Assembly: GCF_900115095.1 (NCBI RefSeq)
Contig: NZ_FOVH01000001.1
Span: 1,144,000-1,207,999, forward strand
Reading direction: 5' to 3'
From: Actinomadura madurae
GTDB lineage: Bacteria; Actinomycetota; Actinomycetes; Streptosporangiales; Streptosporangiaceae
Length of the DNA stretch: 64,000 bases
The notes below the pieces were generated by a model, which had not been told where the DNA came from, searched no databases, and saw only the letters and a program-made list of their open reading frames with translations. Shown here in pieces: positions 1 to 8,096 of the stretch. A program made the position numbers and the translations under genes. Numbering within the stretch: position 1 is the first letter of the stretch; each line of letters starts with the position of its first letter.

Positions 1-560
1 CCGAGGAGGCGCCCGACGCGGTGATGGCCGAGATCCGGCGCGCGGTGCTCGCCGGGCACCGGCTGCGCATCCACTACGCGGCCGCGGGCCAGGCGCCGCG
101 GTGGCGCACGGTCGACCCGGTCGGCCTGGTCACCGTGCGCGACCAGGGCTACCTGCTGGCCACGAGATCGGGCGAGGACCGCACCTACCGGCTGTCCCGC
201 GTCGTGGCCGCCGAGGAGCTCCGCGAACCCGCCCAGCGGCCGGACCGGATCGATCTGGACCGGGCCTGGCAGGAACGCAGCACGCGGTTCCGGACCGGCG
301 GCGACCAGGTCGCCGTCCTGGTCCGGCTGGACCCGGCACGGCGGGAGGAGTTGCTGGACACCGCGCTGGCCGTCCTCGCCGAAGAGACCGGCGCCGACGG
401 CCGGTTGCGGCTGAAGGTGACCTTCCAGGACCCGAGGCACGCCGAATGGGCGCTGTGGCAGCTCGCCACCAGCGCCGAAGCCCTGGCCCCGGAGTGGCTG
501 CGCACCTCCCTGCACAAGCGCGCCACCGCCCTGGCCGCCCGCTACGAACCACCCTCCTGA
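1..560 (+). CDS. WYL-domain transcriptional regulator, C-terminal part (5' end outside window)
   Basis: The frame is open from the left edge to a TGA at 558-560, so only the C-terminal ~185 residues are present. The visible part has the WYL-domain pattern: the 'LRIHYAAAG' segment, a strand ending in 'TVDPVGLVTVRDQGYLLA', then 'YRLSRVVAAEEL' and a WCX-like C-terminal extension. Proteins of this kind (YafY/PafBC type) normally carry an N-terminal winged helix, which must lie upstream. It is a probable DNA-binding regulator responding to a ligand or nucleic acid; its target is not evident. The downstream yhf-type operon has its own regulator, so no link is claimed. Confidence 0.85.
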   Translation, partial: EEAPDAVMAEIRRAVLAGHRLRIHYAAAGQAPRWRTVDPVGLVTVRDQGYLLATRSGEDRTYRLSRVVAAEELREPAQRPDRIDLDRAWQERSTRFRTGGDQVAVLVRLDPARREELLDTALAVLAEETGADGRLRLKVTFQDPRHAEWALWQLATSAEALAPEWLRTSLHKRATALAARYEPPS

Positions 561-593
561 CGGACCCCGTCGTCGGCATCGTCCCAGCGCCTC

Positions 594-622
594 TTGTGCA
601 TGTACAGGATCCTGGATATTGT
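594..622 (+). promoter_or_regulatory. Putative leaderless promoter with embedded palindrome for the yhf-type operon
   Basis: A -35-like TTGTGC (594-599), a 17-bp spacer and a -10-like TATTGT (617-622) precede the ATG at 631 by 8 bp, so transcription would begin at or within 1-2 nt of that ATG (leaderless). The perfect 10-bp palindrome CAGGATCCTG (605-614) occupies the spacer and is a plausible site for autoregulation by the YhfZ-like protein. Elements were found by eye. Confidence 0.45.
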
Positions 623-630
623 TCCGAGCC

Positions 631-1560
631 ATGTTGGACGCACGGTTCCTGACGCGGAACGGGCTGGCGGCTCGGCGGCTGGCGGCGGAGCTGCTCAACC
701 AGCAGCCGGACTCGCGGCTGCCGAGGATCCGCGACTACGCGCAGCGGCTCGGGGTCGGCAACGGCACGGTGCAGGCGGCCCTGCAGCTGCTGGAGACCAC
801 CGGTGCCGTGCGTACGGAGGCGCGCGGGCACCTCGGCACCTACCTCCGCGAGGTCGACCGGGCCGGGCTGTGGCAGCTGGCCGGGCTCGGGACGATGCTC
901 GCCGCGATGCCGCTGCCGTACTCGCGCCGGTACGAAGGGCTCGCGACGGGGCTGCGGGCGGCGTTCGAGGACGCCGGGATCCCGTTCGCGCTGACGTTCA
1001 TGCGCGGGGCGCAGGCGCGGCTCGACGCGCTCATGGACGGGAAGGTCGACCTGATCGCGGTGTCCCGGCTGGCGTTCGAGGAGTTCGGCGAGGGCTTCCC
1101 CCTCGCCAGGCTCGCCGACCTCGGCCCGCGGACGTACGTCGGTGCGCACGGGGTGCTGCTCCGGGCCGGGGTGTCGCTGGACGATCCGGACCTGGCCGTG
1201 GCGGTCGACACCAGCTCGGCCGACCAGCAGGAGCTCACCCGGCTGGTCTTCTCCGGGAGGTCCGTCCGGTACGTCGAGACCTCCTACATGCAGCTGGGCG
1301 AGCTGTTCCGCCGGGGCGAGGTGGACGCCTCGGTGTGGAACCTGGACGAGGTCCACCAGCACATCGACGAGGACTGCACGACCATCCCGTTCGACGAGCT
1401 GACGTCCGCGGACCTCGCGGACCGCAACTCCAGCGCGGTCCTGGCCGTCCGCGCCGACGACTCCCCGGCGCTGGAGGCGATCCGCGGCCGCATCTCGGCC
1501 GATCTCGTGACCCGCACGCAGCAGGCCGTCCTGACCGGCGACCGGCTGCCCTCGTACTGA
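631..1560 (+). CDS. yhfZ: YhfZ-family regulator (HTH plus periplasmic-binding-protein-like domain)
   Basis: A 309-residue protein. An N-terminal GntR-like winged helix (about residues 20-75, with 'YAQRLGVGNGTVQAALQLLE') is followed by a solute-binding-like domain starting with the family hallmark 'AMPLPYSRRYEGLATGL', and the protein ends 'RLPSY'; both match E. coli YhfZ from memory. The ATG at 631 is preferred over an in-frame TTG at 619 because the TTG lies inside the best -10 element. First gene of an eight-gene operon; presumably its regulator, possibly binding the palindrome at 605-614. The ligand is unknown. Confidence 0.85.
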   Translation: MLDARFLTRNGLAARRLAAELLNQQPDSRLPRIRDYAQRLGVGNGTVQAALQLLETTGAVRTEARGHLGTYLREVDRAGLWQLAGLGTMLAAMPLPYSRRYEGLATGLRAAFEDAGIPFALTFMRGAQARLDALMDGKVDLIAVSRLAFEEFGEGFPLARLADLGPRTYVGAHGVLLRAGVSLDDPDLAVAVDTSSADQQELTRLVFSGRSVRYVETSYMQLGELFRRGEVDASVWNLDEVHQHIDEDCTTIPFDELTSADLADRNSSAVLAVRADDSPALEAIRGRISADLVTRTQQAVLTGDRLPSY

Positions 1561-1571
1561 AGGAGACCACC

Positions 1572-1949
1572 ATGGATCGGCTGCTGGCGGAGCGGCTCGA
1601 CATCTTCGAACGGACCGGTCAGGCCGCGCCGGACATCTGCCGGTTTGTACGGGACGAGCTCCACGCGCTCGACGCGGGGGGCGGCGCGGTCACCGAGGAC
1701 AGCGCCGGAACGCTGGTCAGCCATCTGCTGATGGCCCTGCAACGAGCCCGCGACGGCGCGGCACTGAGCGACTTCCCCGCGGACGAGACCGTCCGGGCAG
1801 AACTGGAAGGCCATCCGGACGCGGTGGAACGGGCGAGGGCGCTGGCCGCACGGGCCCGGTCGGTGCTGGGCACCGGCCTGCCCGAGCAGGAGGTGCGCTT
1901 CCTCGCCCTGCACCTGGCCCTGCTCGGACAACGGGAGGCGACACGATGA
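1572..1949 (+). CDS. yhfY: YhfY-like PRD-domain protein
   Basis: A 125-residue all-helical protein beginning 11 bp after yhfZ with an AGGAG-type site (AAGGAGACCACC). It has the composition of a single PTS regulation domain (PRD) with a conserved-type His/Glu pattern in 'SHLLMALQRARDG' and 'FLALHLALLGQ'. In E. coli the equivalent YhfY is a PRD-only protein next to yhfZ. It overlaps the next gene by 4 bp (ATGA), implying translational coupling. It may act as a regulatory partner of YhfZ or of the transporter; no PTS gene is present in the window. Identification rests on position plus helical PRD-like pattern. Confidence 0.7.
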   Translation: MDRLLAERLDIFERTGQAAPDICRFVRDELHALDAGGGAVTEDSAGTLVSHLLMALQRARDGAALSDFPADETVRAELEGHPDAVERARALAARARSVLGTGLPEQEVRFLALHLALLGQREATR

Positions 1950-2305
1950 CGACGATCCTGGTGGGCGGCGTCGGCAAGGCCGACGTGGCGAGGCGGCTGG
2001 AGGAGATCGGCGGCTTCGACGTCGTCGTGACCAACGACATGGACGCCGCCACGCGCCTGATGACGGGGCGGGCCGACTACTACGTCGGAACGTGCCACAC
2101 CGGGGCCGGGGGCTCCCTCGGCGTGCTCGTCGGGCTGCTCGGCGCCGCCCGGTGCTTCACCTTCGGCCGAGGCCAGGCCACCGCGGCCGACGCCGAGGCC
2201 GCGCTCGCCGACGGCAAGGTCGCCTTCGGCTTCTCGATCGACCAGGCCGACCAGGTCGTCCCGGTCCTGGCCGGCGCCATCGGCGAACGGCGGCGGAACG
2301 GGTGA
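1946..2305 (+). CDS. yhfU: YhfU-like DUF2620 protein
   Basis: A 119-residue small alpha/beta protein starting 'MTTILVGGVGKADVARRLEE' with a Gly-rich nucleotide/phosphate-loop-like 'TCHTGAGGSLGVLVG' segment (about residues 49-64). Length and motif fit DUF2620 (E. coli YhfU, about 117 residues). The function of the family is unknown. It resembles the small B-type subunit of some transport systems and always sits next to the membrane protein YhfT, so a role as its cytoplasmic partner is an inference. Start codon overlaps the yhfY stop. Confidence 0.8.
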   Translation: MTTILVGGVGKADVARRLEEIGGFDVVVTNDMDAATRLMTGRADYYVGTCHTGAGGSLGVLVGLLGAARCFTFGRGQATAADAEAALADGKVAFGFSIDQADQVVPVLAGAIGERRRNG

Positions 2306-2340
2306 TCGGCCCGTCCTGATCCTTCCCCTCGGAGGCAGCC

Positions 2341-3720
2341 ATGCCCTATGCCCTCTCCTACGCCGCGGCGGACAAGCTCGACTTCTCCGTGCCGCAGGCC
2401 CTCACCGTCGTCGCCGTCTGCGCGCTCACCGCGCTGGTCTCGAACATGGCGCTCGCCGTCTTCAACGACGGCGTCCGCCCCTTCCTGCTGGACTTCATCC
2501 GGGGCAACACCAACCGCGGCGAGATGACCGCGGTGTCGTTCGGTCTGTCGGCCGGGTTCGTCTTCGGGCTCGGCGCCCCGATGGCCCTGTCGACCGGGGT
2601 GCTGAACCCTTGGCTGCTGTTCCTGCCGACCGACATCCTCGGCCTCTTCGCGCCGCGGCGCTGGCTGGCGCCCATCCTCGGCGGGGCCTGGGGGGCGCTG
2701 GTCGTCTTCGGGCTGTCCGGGGCGAACAACGCGGCACATGACCTGCCGGTGGACTTCCTCACCGCGATGCAGGAGATGGCGACGCCGATCCTGTTCATGT
2801 TCCTGCTGTTCCCGGTGATCGCGATCGCGACCCAGTTCGGCCGGGTGCACGGCATCGCCTGCTTCGTCGTGGAGATCGCCATCGTGGTGCTGTCCATGAA
2901 AGCTTGGCCGGACCAGTTCCCCGGCGCGCTGGCGATGGCCGCGGGCGTGCTGATGCTGCTCGGGTTCTCCCTGGCCAAGGACCTCCGGGAGCGGCGCACG
3001 GCCCGGGCCGCGGGCGCCGCGGAGAAAGCGGACGCGCCCGGGGCCGCGACCATTCCGGCGGACGGCAAGCCCGCTGGCGACCCGGTCGCGTCGCTGTTCG
3101 GCGCGAACGCCGAGCGGCTCCGCCGCCACCTGCCGTGGTTCGCGCTGCTCGGCGCCGCCCTCGCCGCGATGGTGAACCTGCACATCTTCGGCGGCGGCGA
3201 GGCGACGAGCTTCCTGGTGGCCAAGGGCGACTACGGGGAGGCCGCGCAGGTCGACTTCTACCGGGCGTTCGGCTTCCTGCCCCTCATCGCGACGACCGCG
3301 CTGGCGAGCGGCGCCTACCAGATCGTGGGTTTCACCTTCATCTATCCGCTGGCCTACCTCGCGCCCAACGTGGCGGTGGCCGCCGTGGGCGGCGCCGTGC
3401 TGCTCACGCTGGAGATCCTGGCCCTGTCCTACATCGGCAAGGGCCTGGCGATGCTCCCGTCGATCCGGGACGCCTCGGACCATCTGCGCAACGCGATCGG
3501 CAAGACCCTGGAGATCGCGATCCTGTTCGGCGCGATCGCCGCCGCCGCGAAGATGGGCGGCGGGCTCGGCATCGCCCTCGTCGGCGGGCTCTACCTGCTG
3601 AACGAGTCGCTCGGACGCCCGATCGTCCGGCTCGCGGCGGGCCCGGCCGCGGTCGTCGTCGCCGGGATCGCCCTGAACGTCCTGCACTGGCTCGACCTGT
3701 TCACTCCGCTGAAGGGATGA
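2341..3720 (+). CDS. yhfT: YhfT-like polytopic membrane protein, probable transporter
   Basis: A 459-residue integral membrane protein with about ten to twelve hydrophobic segments, a short cytoplasmic charged loop around residues 218-250 ('RERRTARAAGAAEKAD') and a strong ribosome site (GGAGGCAGCC before ATG). Order and partners (yhfU before, php after) match E. coli YhfT, an uncharacterised transporter-like protein of about 434 residues. It is the only membrane protein of the operon and therefore the best candidate for uptake of the operon's substrate. Mechanism and substrate are unknown. Confidence 0.8.
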   Translation: MPYALSYAAADKLDFSVPQALTVVAVCALTALVSNMALAVFNDGVRPFLLDFIRGNTNRGEMTAVSFGLSAGFVFGLGAPMALSTGVLNPWLLFLPTDILGLFAPRRWLAPILGGAWGALVVFGLSGANNAAHDLPVDFLTAMQEMATPILFMFLLFPVIAIATQFGRVHGIACFVVEIAIVVLSMKAWPDQFPGALAMAAGVLMLLGFSLAKDLRERRTARAAGAAEKADAPGAATIPADGKPAGDPVASLFGANAERLRRHLPWFALLGAALAAMVNLHIFGGGEATSFLVAKGDYGEAAQVDFYRAFGFLPLIATTALASGAYQIVGFTFIYPLAYLAPNVAVAAVGGAVLLTLEILALSYIGKGLAMLPSIRDASDHLRNAIGKTLEIAILFGAIAAAAKMGGGLGIALVGGLYLLNESLGRPIVRLAAGPAAVVVAGIALNVLHWLDLFTPLKG

Positions 3721-3721
3721 C

Positions 3722-4651
3722 ATGAGGCTGAGGACCGTACTCGGGGAGGTCCCAGTACCGGACGGACCGGTGCTCGCCCACGAGCATCTGCGCGTCGACC
3801 TGCGCGGGCCCGCGGGGCGGGCACCGGATCCCGCGGCACTCCTCGACGAGGAGGCGAAGGTCGCCGGTGAGCTGGCGGAGCTGCGGCGGTCGCACGGCCT
3901 CGCGGCCGTCGTGGAGCTGACCTGCCTCGGCATGGGACGGGACGCCGCCGCGCTCGTCCGGATCAGCGAGCGGTCCGGCGTGGCGGTGGTGGCGGCGACC
4001 GGGTTCTACCACGCCGCGTTCCACCCGTCCTACGTCGCCGGATCGAGCGTCGCGGACCTGGCCCGCCGGCTGCTCGACGAGATCGAGAACGGGCTGGACG
4101 GTACCGCCGTCCGGCCGGGCGTGATCGGCGAGATCGGCACGACCGGCCGGACGCCCGCGGGGGACGAGGAGCGCTGCCTGCGGGCCGCCGCCCGCGCCGC
4201 CCTCCGCTCGGGCCTGCCGCTCGCCACGCACGCCCACCTCGGCCGCGGCGGGCTCGCGCAGCTCGACGTGCTGACCGCAGAGGGCCTGCCTCCCGGCCGG
4301 ATCAGCATCGGCCACCAGGACCTCCTGGACGACGCTCGGACACACCGCAAGATCGCCGAAGCCGGCGCGTACGTCGCCTTCGACACGGTCGGCAAGGCCT
4401 CCTACCAGAGCGACGACGTCCGGCTCCGGCGGGCGCTCGACCTGATCGGCGCCGGCCACGCCGACCGGCTCCTGCTCAGCGCGGACGTCTCCCGCGCCGG
4501 CTACCTGACGGCGCACGGCGGCGGCGGTTACGGCACCGTCCTGCGGTCGTTCGCCCCCCGGCTCGCGGCGGCGGGCGTCGACGAGACGACCCTGCGCCTG
4601 ATCCTGCACGACAATCCCGTCCGGTTCCTGACCTCGGGGGAGGCCCGATGA
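3722..4651 (+). CDS. php: Php-type phosphotriesterase-homology metalloenzyme
   Basis: A 309-residue TIM-barrel amidohydrolase-superfamily protein. The metal-binding pattern is visible: 'AHEHL' (His20, His22), a glutamate in 'GVIGEIGT' (Glu137) where true phosphotriesterases carry carboxylated lysine, His170 ('ATHAHL'), His198 ('GHQD') and Asp255 ('SADVS'). The bridging Glu is the known signature of the E. coli Php/PHP subgroup. It is expected to hydrolyse an ester or lactone rather than organophosphates. It follows yhfT by one base and overlaps yhfS by 4 bp. Confidence 0.88.
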   Translation: MRLRTVLGEVPVPDGPVLAHEHLRVDLRGPAGRAPDPAALLDEEAKVAGELAELRRSHGLAAVVELTCLGMGRDAAALVRISERSGVAVVAATGFYHAAFHPSYVAGSSVADLARRLLDEIENGLDGTAVRPGVIGEIGTTGRTPAGDEERCLRAAARAALRSGLPLATHAHLGRGGLAQLDVLTAEGLPPGRISIGHQDLLDDARTHRKIAEAGAYVAFDTVGKASYQSDDVRLRRALDLIGAGHADRLLLSADVSRAGYLTAHGGGGYGTVLRSFAPRLAAAGVDETTLRLILHDNPVRFLTSGEAR

Positions 4652-5739
4652 CCGCGCCGGAGCTGCGCGAGACCCACCCGCTGCCCACCGTCCCCCTGGA
4701 CGAGGCGATCGCCCGGCAGTTCCGGCTGCTGGAGTGCGTGGCGGCCCATTTCGACGGGCACCGGCTGTTCTCCGCGGACGTCGGGGTGACGCCGCAGTGG
4801 GGACGGCCCGACGCCACCCGCCGGACGGAGGACGTGCTGGCCGACTTCCTCGGCGCCCCCGCGGCGGCCCTCGTCCAGGGCGCGGGCAGCGGCGCGATCA
4901 GGGCCATGCTCGCCGCGGCCGTCATACCGGGCGACCGCCTGATCGTGCACACCTCGCCCGTCTACCCGACGACCGCGGCGACCTTCCGGTCCATGGGGCT
5001 CGACCTGGTCGAGACCGACTTCAACACCTCTCCCGCCGAGGCGGCGGCCACCTGCGTCTACATCCAGCATTCCCGGCAGAGCCCCGGCGATCACTACGAC
5101 CCGGCCGACGTGATCGCCCGGTACGCGGCCGTGGGCGTCCGGGCGCTGGTCGACGACAACTACGCGGCGTTCCGCGTCCCCCGGACCGGTGTCGAGATGG
5201 GCGCGGAGGCGTCGGCACTGTCGCTGTTCAAGCTGCTCGGCCCCGAAGGCGTCGGGCTGGTCGTCGGCTCGCGCGATCTCGTCGACACCGTGCACGCCCT
5301 CAACTACTCGGGTGGCGGCCAGGTGCAGGGGCCGCAGGCGCTCGACGCCCTGCGCGCTTTGACCCACGTCCCCGTGCTGTGGGCGGTGCAGTCCGCGGTC
5401 GTCACCGAGATCGCCGAGCGGCTGGAGGCCGGCGAGGTGCCCGGGGTCGCCCAGGTCCGCGTCGCCAACGCGCAGGACCGGTGCGTGCTCGTCCGGCTGG
5501 ACGCCCCCGTGGCCCGGCGGGTCATCGAGGGGGCCGCACGGCTCGGGGCCGCTCCCTACCCGGTCGGGGCGAACTCCCGCTACGAGATCGCCCCGCTCTT
5601 CTACCGGCTCTCCGGGACCTTCCTCGCCGGCACCCCGGAGCTGGCCGACTGGACGATCCGGATCAACCCGATGCGGGCGGGCGCGGACCTCGTCCTCACG
5701 ATCCTGGCCGACGCGCTGCGGGAGGCGCGGTGTTCCTGA
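4648..5739 (+). CDS. yhfS: YhfS-like PLP-dependent aminotransferase/lyase fold protein
   Basis: A 363-residue fold-type-I PLP enzyme with the Schiff-base lysine at Lys195 in 'LSLFKLLGPEGVG' and an upstream 'VDDNYAAF' segment supplying the PLP-ring Asp. Length and local motifs match E. coli YhfS (about 361 residues), for which no reaction is established. It is coupled to php (ATGA overlap) and to yhfX (10-bp overlap). Acting next to an alanine-racemase-like PLP protein, it suggests an amino-group-bearing substrate, but this is inference. Confidence 0.82.
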   Translation: MTAPELRETHPLPTVPLDEAIARQFRLLECVAAHFDGHRLFSADVGVTPQWGRPDATRRTEDVLADFLGAPAAALVQGAGSGAIRAMLAAAVIPGDRLIVHTSPVYPTTAATFRSMGLDLVETDFNTSPAEAAATCVYIQHSRQSPGDHYDPADVIARYAAVGVRALVDDNYAAFRVPRTGVEMGAEASALSLFKLLGPEGVGLVVGSRDLVDTVHALNYSGGGQVQGPQALDALRALTHVPVLWAVQSAVVTEIAERLEAGEVPGVAQVRVANAQDRCVLVRLDAPVARRVIEGAARLGAAPYPVGANSRYEIAPLFYRLSGTFLAGTPELADWTIRINPMRAGADLVLTILADALREARCS

Positions 5740-6902
5740 CCGCGACGCTGGCCCGCAACCCGCGGCTCGTGGAGGCCGCCGCGGGACTCCACCGCACCGG
5801 CCGCATCCCGCCCGACACCTACCTGATCGACCTGGACGCGGTCGCCGCCAACGCCGCGGCGCTCGCCGCGGTCGCCGCCGCCCACGACGTCCGGCTGTGG
5901 CCGGTGTTCAAGCAGGTGGGGCGCAACCCGCACGTGATCCGGACGGTGGCCGAGCATCTCCCGCTCGCCGCGGCCATCGACCTGCGCGGCGTCCGGGCGA
6001 TCCAGGACGCCGGGGCGGGGCTGGGCAACGTCGGCCACCTCGTCCAGCTTCCGGTCGGCGCCATGCGGGACGTGCTGGCCCGGCGCCCTTCGTACGTCAC
6101 CGTCTTCGGAGCCGACCAAGCCCGCGCGGTGTCCGCCGCCGCGGAGCACCTCGGGATCACGCAGCCGCTGCTGGCCCGGGTGGTCGCCGCCACCGACCGG
6201 TTCTACCCGGGGCAGGAGGGCGGCGTGCCCCTGGACGATGTGGAGAAGTTCGCCGCCGAGGTAGAGGGCATGGACGCCGTGACCCTCGACGGCGTCACCT
6301 CGTTCCCCTGCCTGCTCTACGACGAGCCGTCCGCGGCCATCGCACCCACTCCGAACCTCCAGACGCTCCTGACCGCCAGGTCCCGTCTCGCCGCGGCCGG
6401 GTCGCCCGTCAGCGTCGTCAGCGCGCCCAGCGCGACGGCCGCCGCCAGCATCCCGGTGCTGGCCGCGCACGGGGCCACCCACGGGGAGCCCGGTCACGCG
6501 CTCACGGCGACGACCCCGCTGCACGCCACCGACCTCACCCAGCCCGAACTGCCCGCGATGGTGTACGTCTCCGAGATCGCGCACATCCTCCCGGACGGCC
6601 GGCCCGCGGTCTTCGGCGGCGGCTTCTACCCCCGGGGCCGGTCGTCCGAGGCCCTCGTGTTCCCCAGTACCGGCGAGCCGTTCACCCTCCCCGTCGAACC
6701 CGCTCCGCCCGAGAACATCGACTACTACCGCCTTCTGGGCGCCCCGCCCTCCGGGTCGCCTCTGCGCGTCGGCGACACCGCCGTCCTCGCCTTCCGCACC
6801 CAGATCTTCGTCACCCGCAGCTCGGTCGGCGCCCTGCGCGGGGTCTCCTCGGGCAGGCCCCGGCTCCTCGGCCTGGCGGACTCGCACGGGAGGCCCTGGT
6901 GA
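5730..6902 (+). CDS. yhfX: YhfX-like alanine racemase-fold PLP protein
   Basis: A 390-residue protein with an N-terminal fold-type-III PLP barrel; Lys61 in 'WPVFKQVGRNPHV' is the expected PLP lysine. The diagnostic segments 'RFYPGQEGG', 'SFPCLLYDEP', 'PTPNLQTLL', 'NAPSATAAAS'-like and 'AHGATHGEPGHALT' agree with remembered E. coli YhfX. The GTG at 5730 is chosen because it keeps the family N-terminus ('LARNPRLVEAA') and overlaps yhfS by only 10 bp. Probable role: racemisation, deamination or decarboxylation of the operon's amino compound; unproven. Confidence 0.85.
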   Translation: MFLTATLARNPRLVEAAAGLHRTGRIPPDTYLIDLDAVAANAAALAAVAAAHDVRLWPVFKQVGRNPHVIRTVAEHLPLAAAIDLRGVRAIQDAGAGLGNVGHLVQLPVGAMRDVLARRPSYVTVFGADQARAVSAAAEHLGITQPLLARVVAATDRFYPGQEGGVPLDDVEKFAAEVEGMDAVTLDGVTSFPCLLYDEPSAAIAPTPNLQTLLTARSRLAAAGSPVSVVSAPSATAAASIPVLAAHGATHGEPGHALTATTPLHATDLTQPELPAMVYVSEIAHILPDGRPAVFGGGFYPRGRSSEALVFPSTGEPFTLPVEPAPPENIDYYRLLGAPPSGSPLRVGDTAVLAFRTQIFVTRSSVGALRGVSSGRPRLLGLADSHGRPW

Positions 6903-8071
6903 CGCGCGTCGCCGTCCTCGTGGTCGACGGCCTCGGCATCGGCGCCATGCCGAACGCGTCCGCCCTGCGCGCCGGCGACGCCGCCGCGCACACCCTCGGC
7001 CACGTCCTGGACACCGCCGGCGGAACACCGCGCCTTCCCACGCTCGGCGCCCTGGGACTCGGGCTGCTGCATCCGCACGAGAGCCTGGCCTTCCCCGTCG
7101 CCGCCGGGGCGTCCGCGGGACGGGCCGCCCTCGGATACCCGGGCGCGGACACCTTCAGCGGACACCAGACGATGATGGGCACCGACATGAGCGGGACGGC
7201 CCTCGCCCTGTTCTCCGACCACATCGACACGGTCGCCGCCGCACTGCGCGCGGCCGGGCACACGGCACGTCCGCTGGACGACCTCCCCGTCCTCCTCGTC
7301 GACGGGAGTGCCGTCGTCGGCGACAACCTCGAAGCCGACCCGGGCCTCGGCTGGAACGTCAGCGCCCGCCTCGACGACCTTCCGTTCGAGGCGGTCCTGG
7401 CCATCGCGCGGACGGTCCGGGCGGTGGCCCCGACGGCCCGGGTGATCGCGGTCGGCGGCCACGGCCCCGCGCCGCTCCCGCGCGCCGTCCGGTCCGGCGC
7501 GGGCGGGACGGCGGGCCTGGACACGCCCGCCTCGGGCTTCTACGTCAACGACGGCCTCCGGGTCGCCCACCTGGCCGTGGAGATCGACCACGCCCGGCAG
7601 CTCCCCTCGCGCGCCGCCGCGGCGGGCCTGCCGGTGACCCTCGTCGGCAAGGCCGCCGACATCATCACGTGCCCGTCCGCCGAGCACCGGCCGGCCGTCG
7701 AGACCGGAGAAGTCCTCGCACAGACCGCCAAGGCCCTCGCCCGCACGGCCGACGCCCTGGTCGTGGCGAACGTCCAGGAAACGGACCTGGCCGGGCACCA
7801 GCAGGACGCGCGCCGGTTCGGATCCCTCCTGGAGGAGGTCGACACCGGACTGGCCTCCCTCCTCGCGATCGTGGGCCCCGACGATCACCTGATCGTCACC
7901 GGCGACCACGGCAACGACCCGACGATCGGCCACCCCTTCCACACGCGGGAGTTCGTCCCCGTCCTGCACTACAACCAGCGACTCCCGACCGGTACCGCCC
8001 CGGACGCCTCGACCCTGGCGACAATCGCCGCGACGGCGGCCCGCGCACTGGGCATCGACCTCCGCGAGTGA
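6899..8071 (+). CDS. yhfW: YhfW-like phosphopentomutase-family metalloenzyme
   Basis: A 390-residue alkaline-phosphatase-superfamily protein resembling phosphopentomutase. Metal-ligand motifs are present: 'VVDGLGIGAMPN' near the N-terminus, the substrate-loop 'DTFSGHQTMMGT', and C-terminal 'ETDLAGHQQD' plus 'TGDHGNDPTIGHPFHTREFVP' (residues ~300-355). It overlaps yhfX by 4 bp (GTGA) and ends the operon, facing the DinB-like gene 25 bp away. In E. coli the reaction of YhfW is unknown; a phospho-sugar mutase role would fit the family. Slightly shorter than E. coli YhfW. Confidence 0.85.
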   Translation: MTRVAVLVVDGLGIGAMPNASALRAGDAAAHTLGHVLDTAGGTPRLPTLGALGLGLLHPHESLAFPVAAGASAGRAALGYPGADTFSGHQTMMGTDMSGTALALFSDHIDTVAAALRAAGHTARPLDDLPVLLVDGSAVVGDNLEADPGLGWNVSARLDDLPFEAVLAIARTVRAVAPTARVIAVGGHGPAPLPRAVRSGAGGTAGLDTPASGFYVNDGLRVAHLAVEIDHARQLPSRAAAAGLPVTLVGKAADIITCPSAEHRPAVETGEVLAQTAKALARTADALVVANVQETDLAGHQQDARRFGSLLEEVDTGLASLLAIVGPDDHLIVTGDHGNDPTIGHPFHTREFVPVLHYNQRLPTGTAPDASTLATIAATAARALGIDLRE

Positions 8072-8096
8072 GGCCGGGCCGAACGACCCACGCGCG

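Noticed and set aside
619..630. TTG start for the YhfZ-like protein at 619
   Set aside because: The TTG overlaps the -10-like element and adds only four residues with no homology; the ATG at 631 is better.
2080..3933. Long open frame on the minus strand (about 617 codons)
   Set aside because: Opposite yhfT; composition is Arg/Gly/Glu/Gln-rich low complexity typical of antisense frames in GC-rich DNA, and the plus-strand genes have clear homology and ribosome sites.
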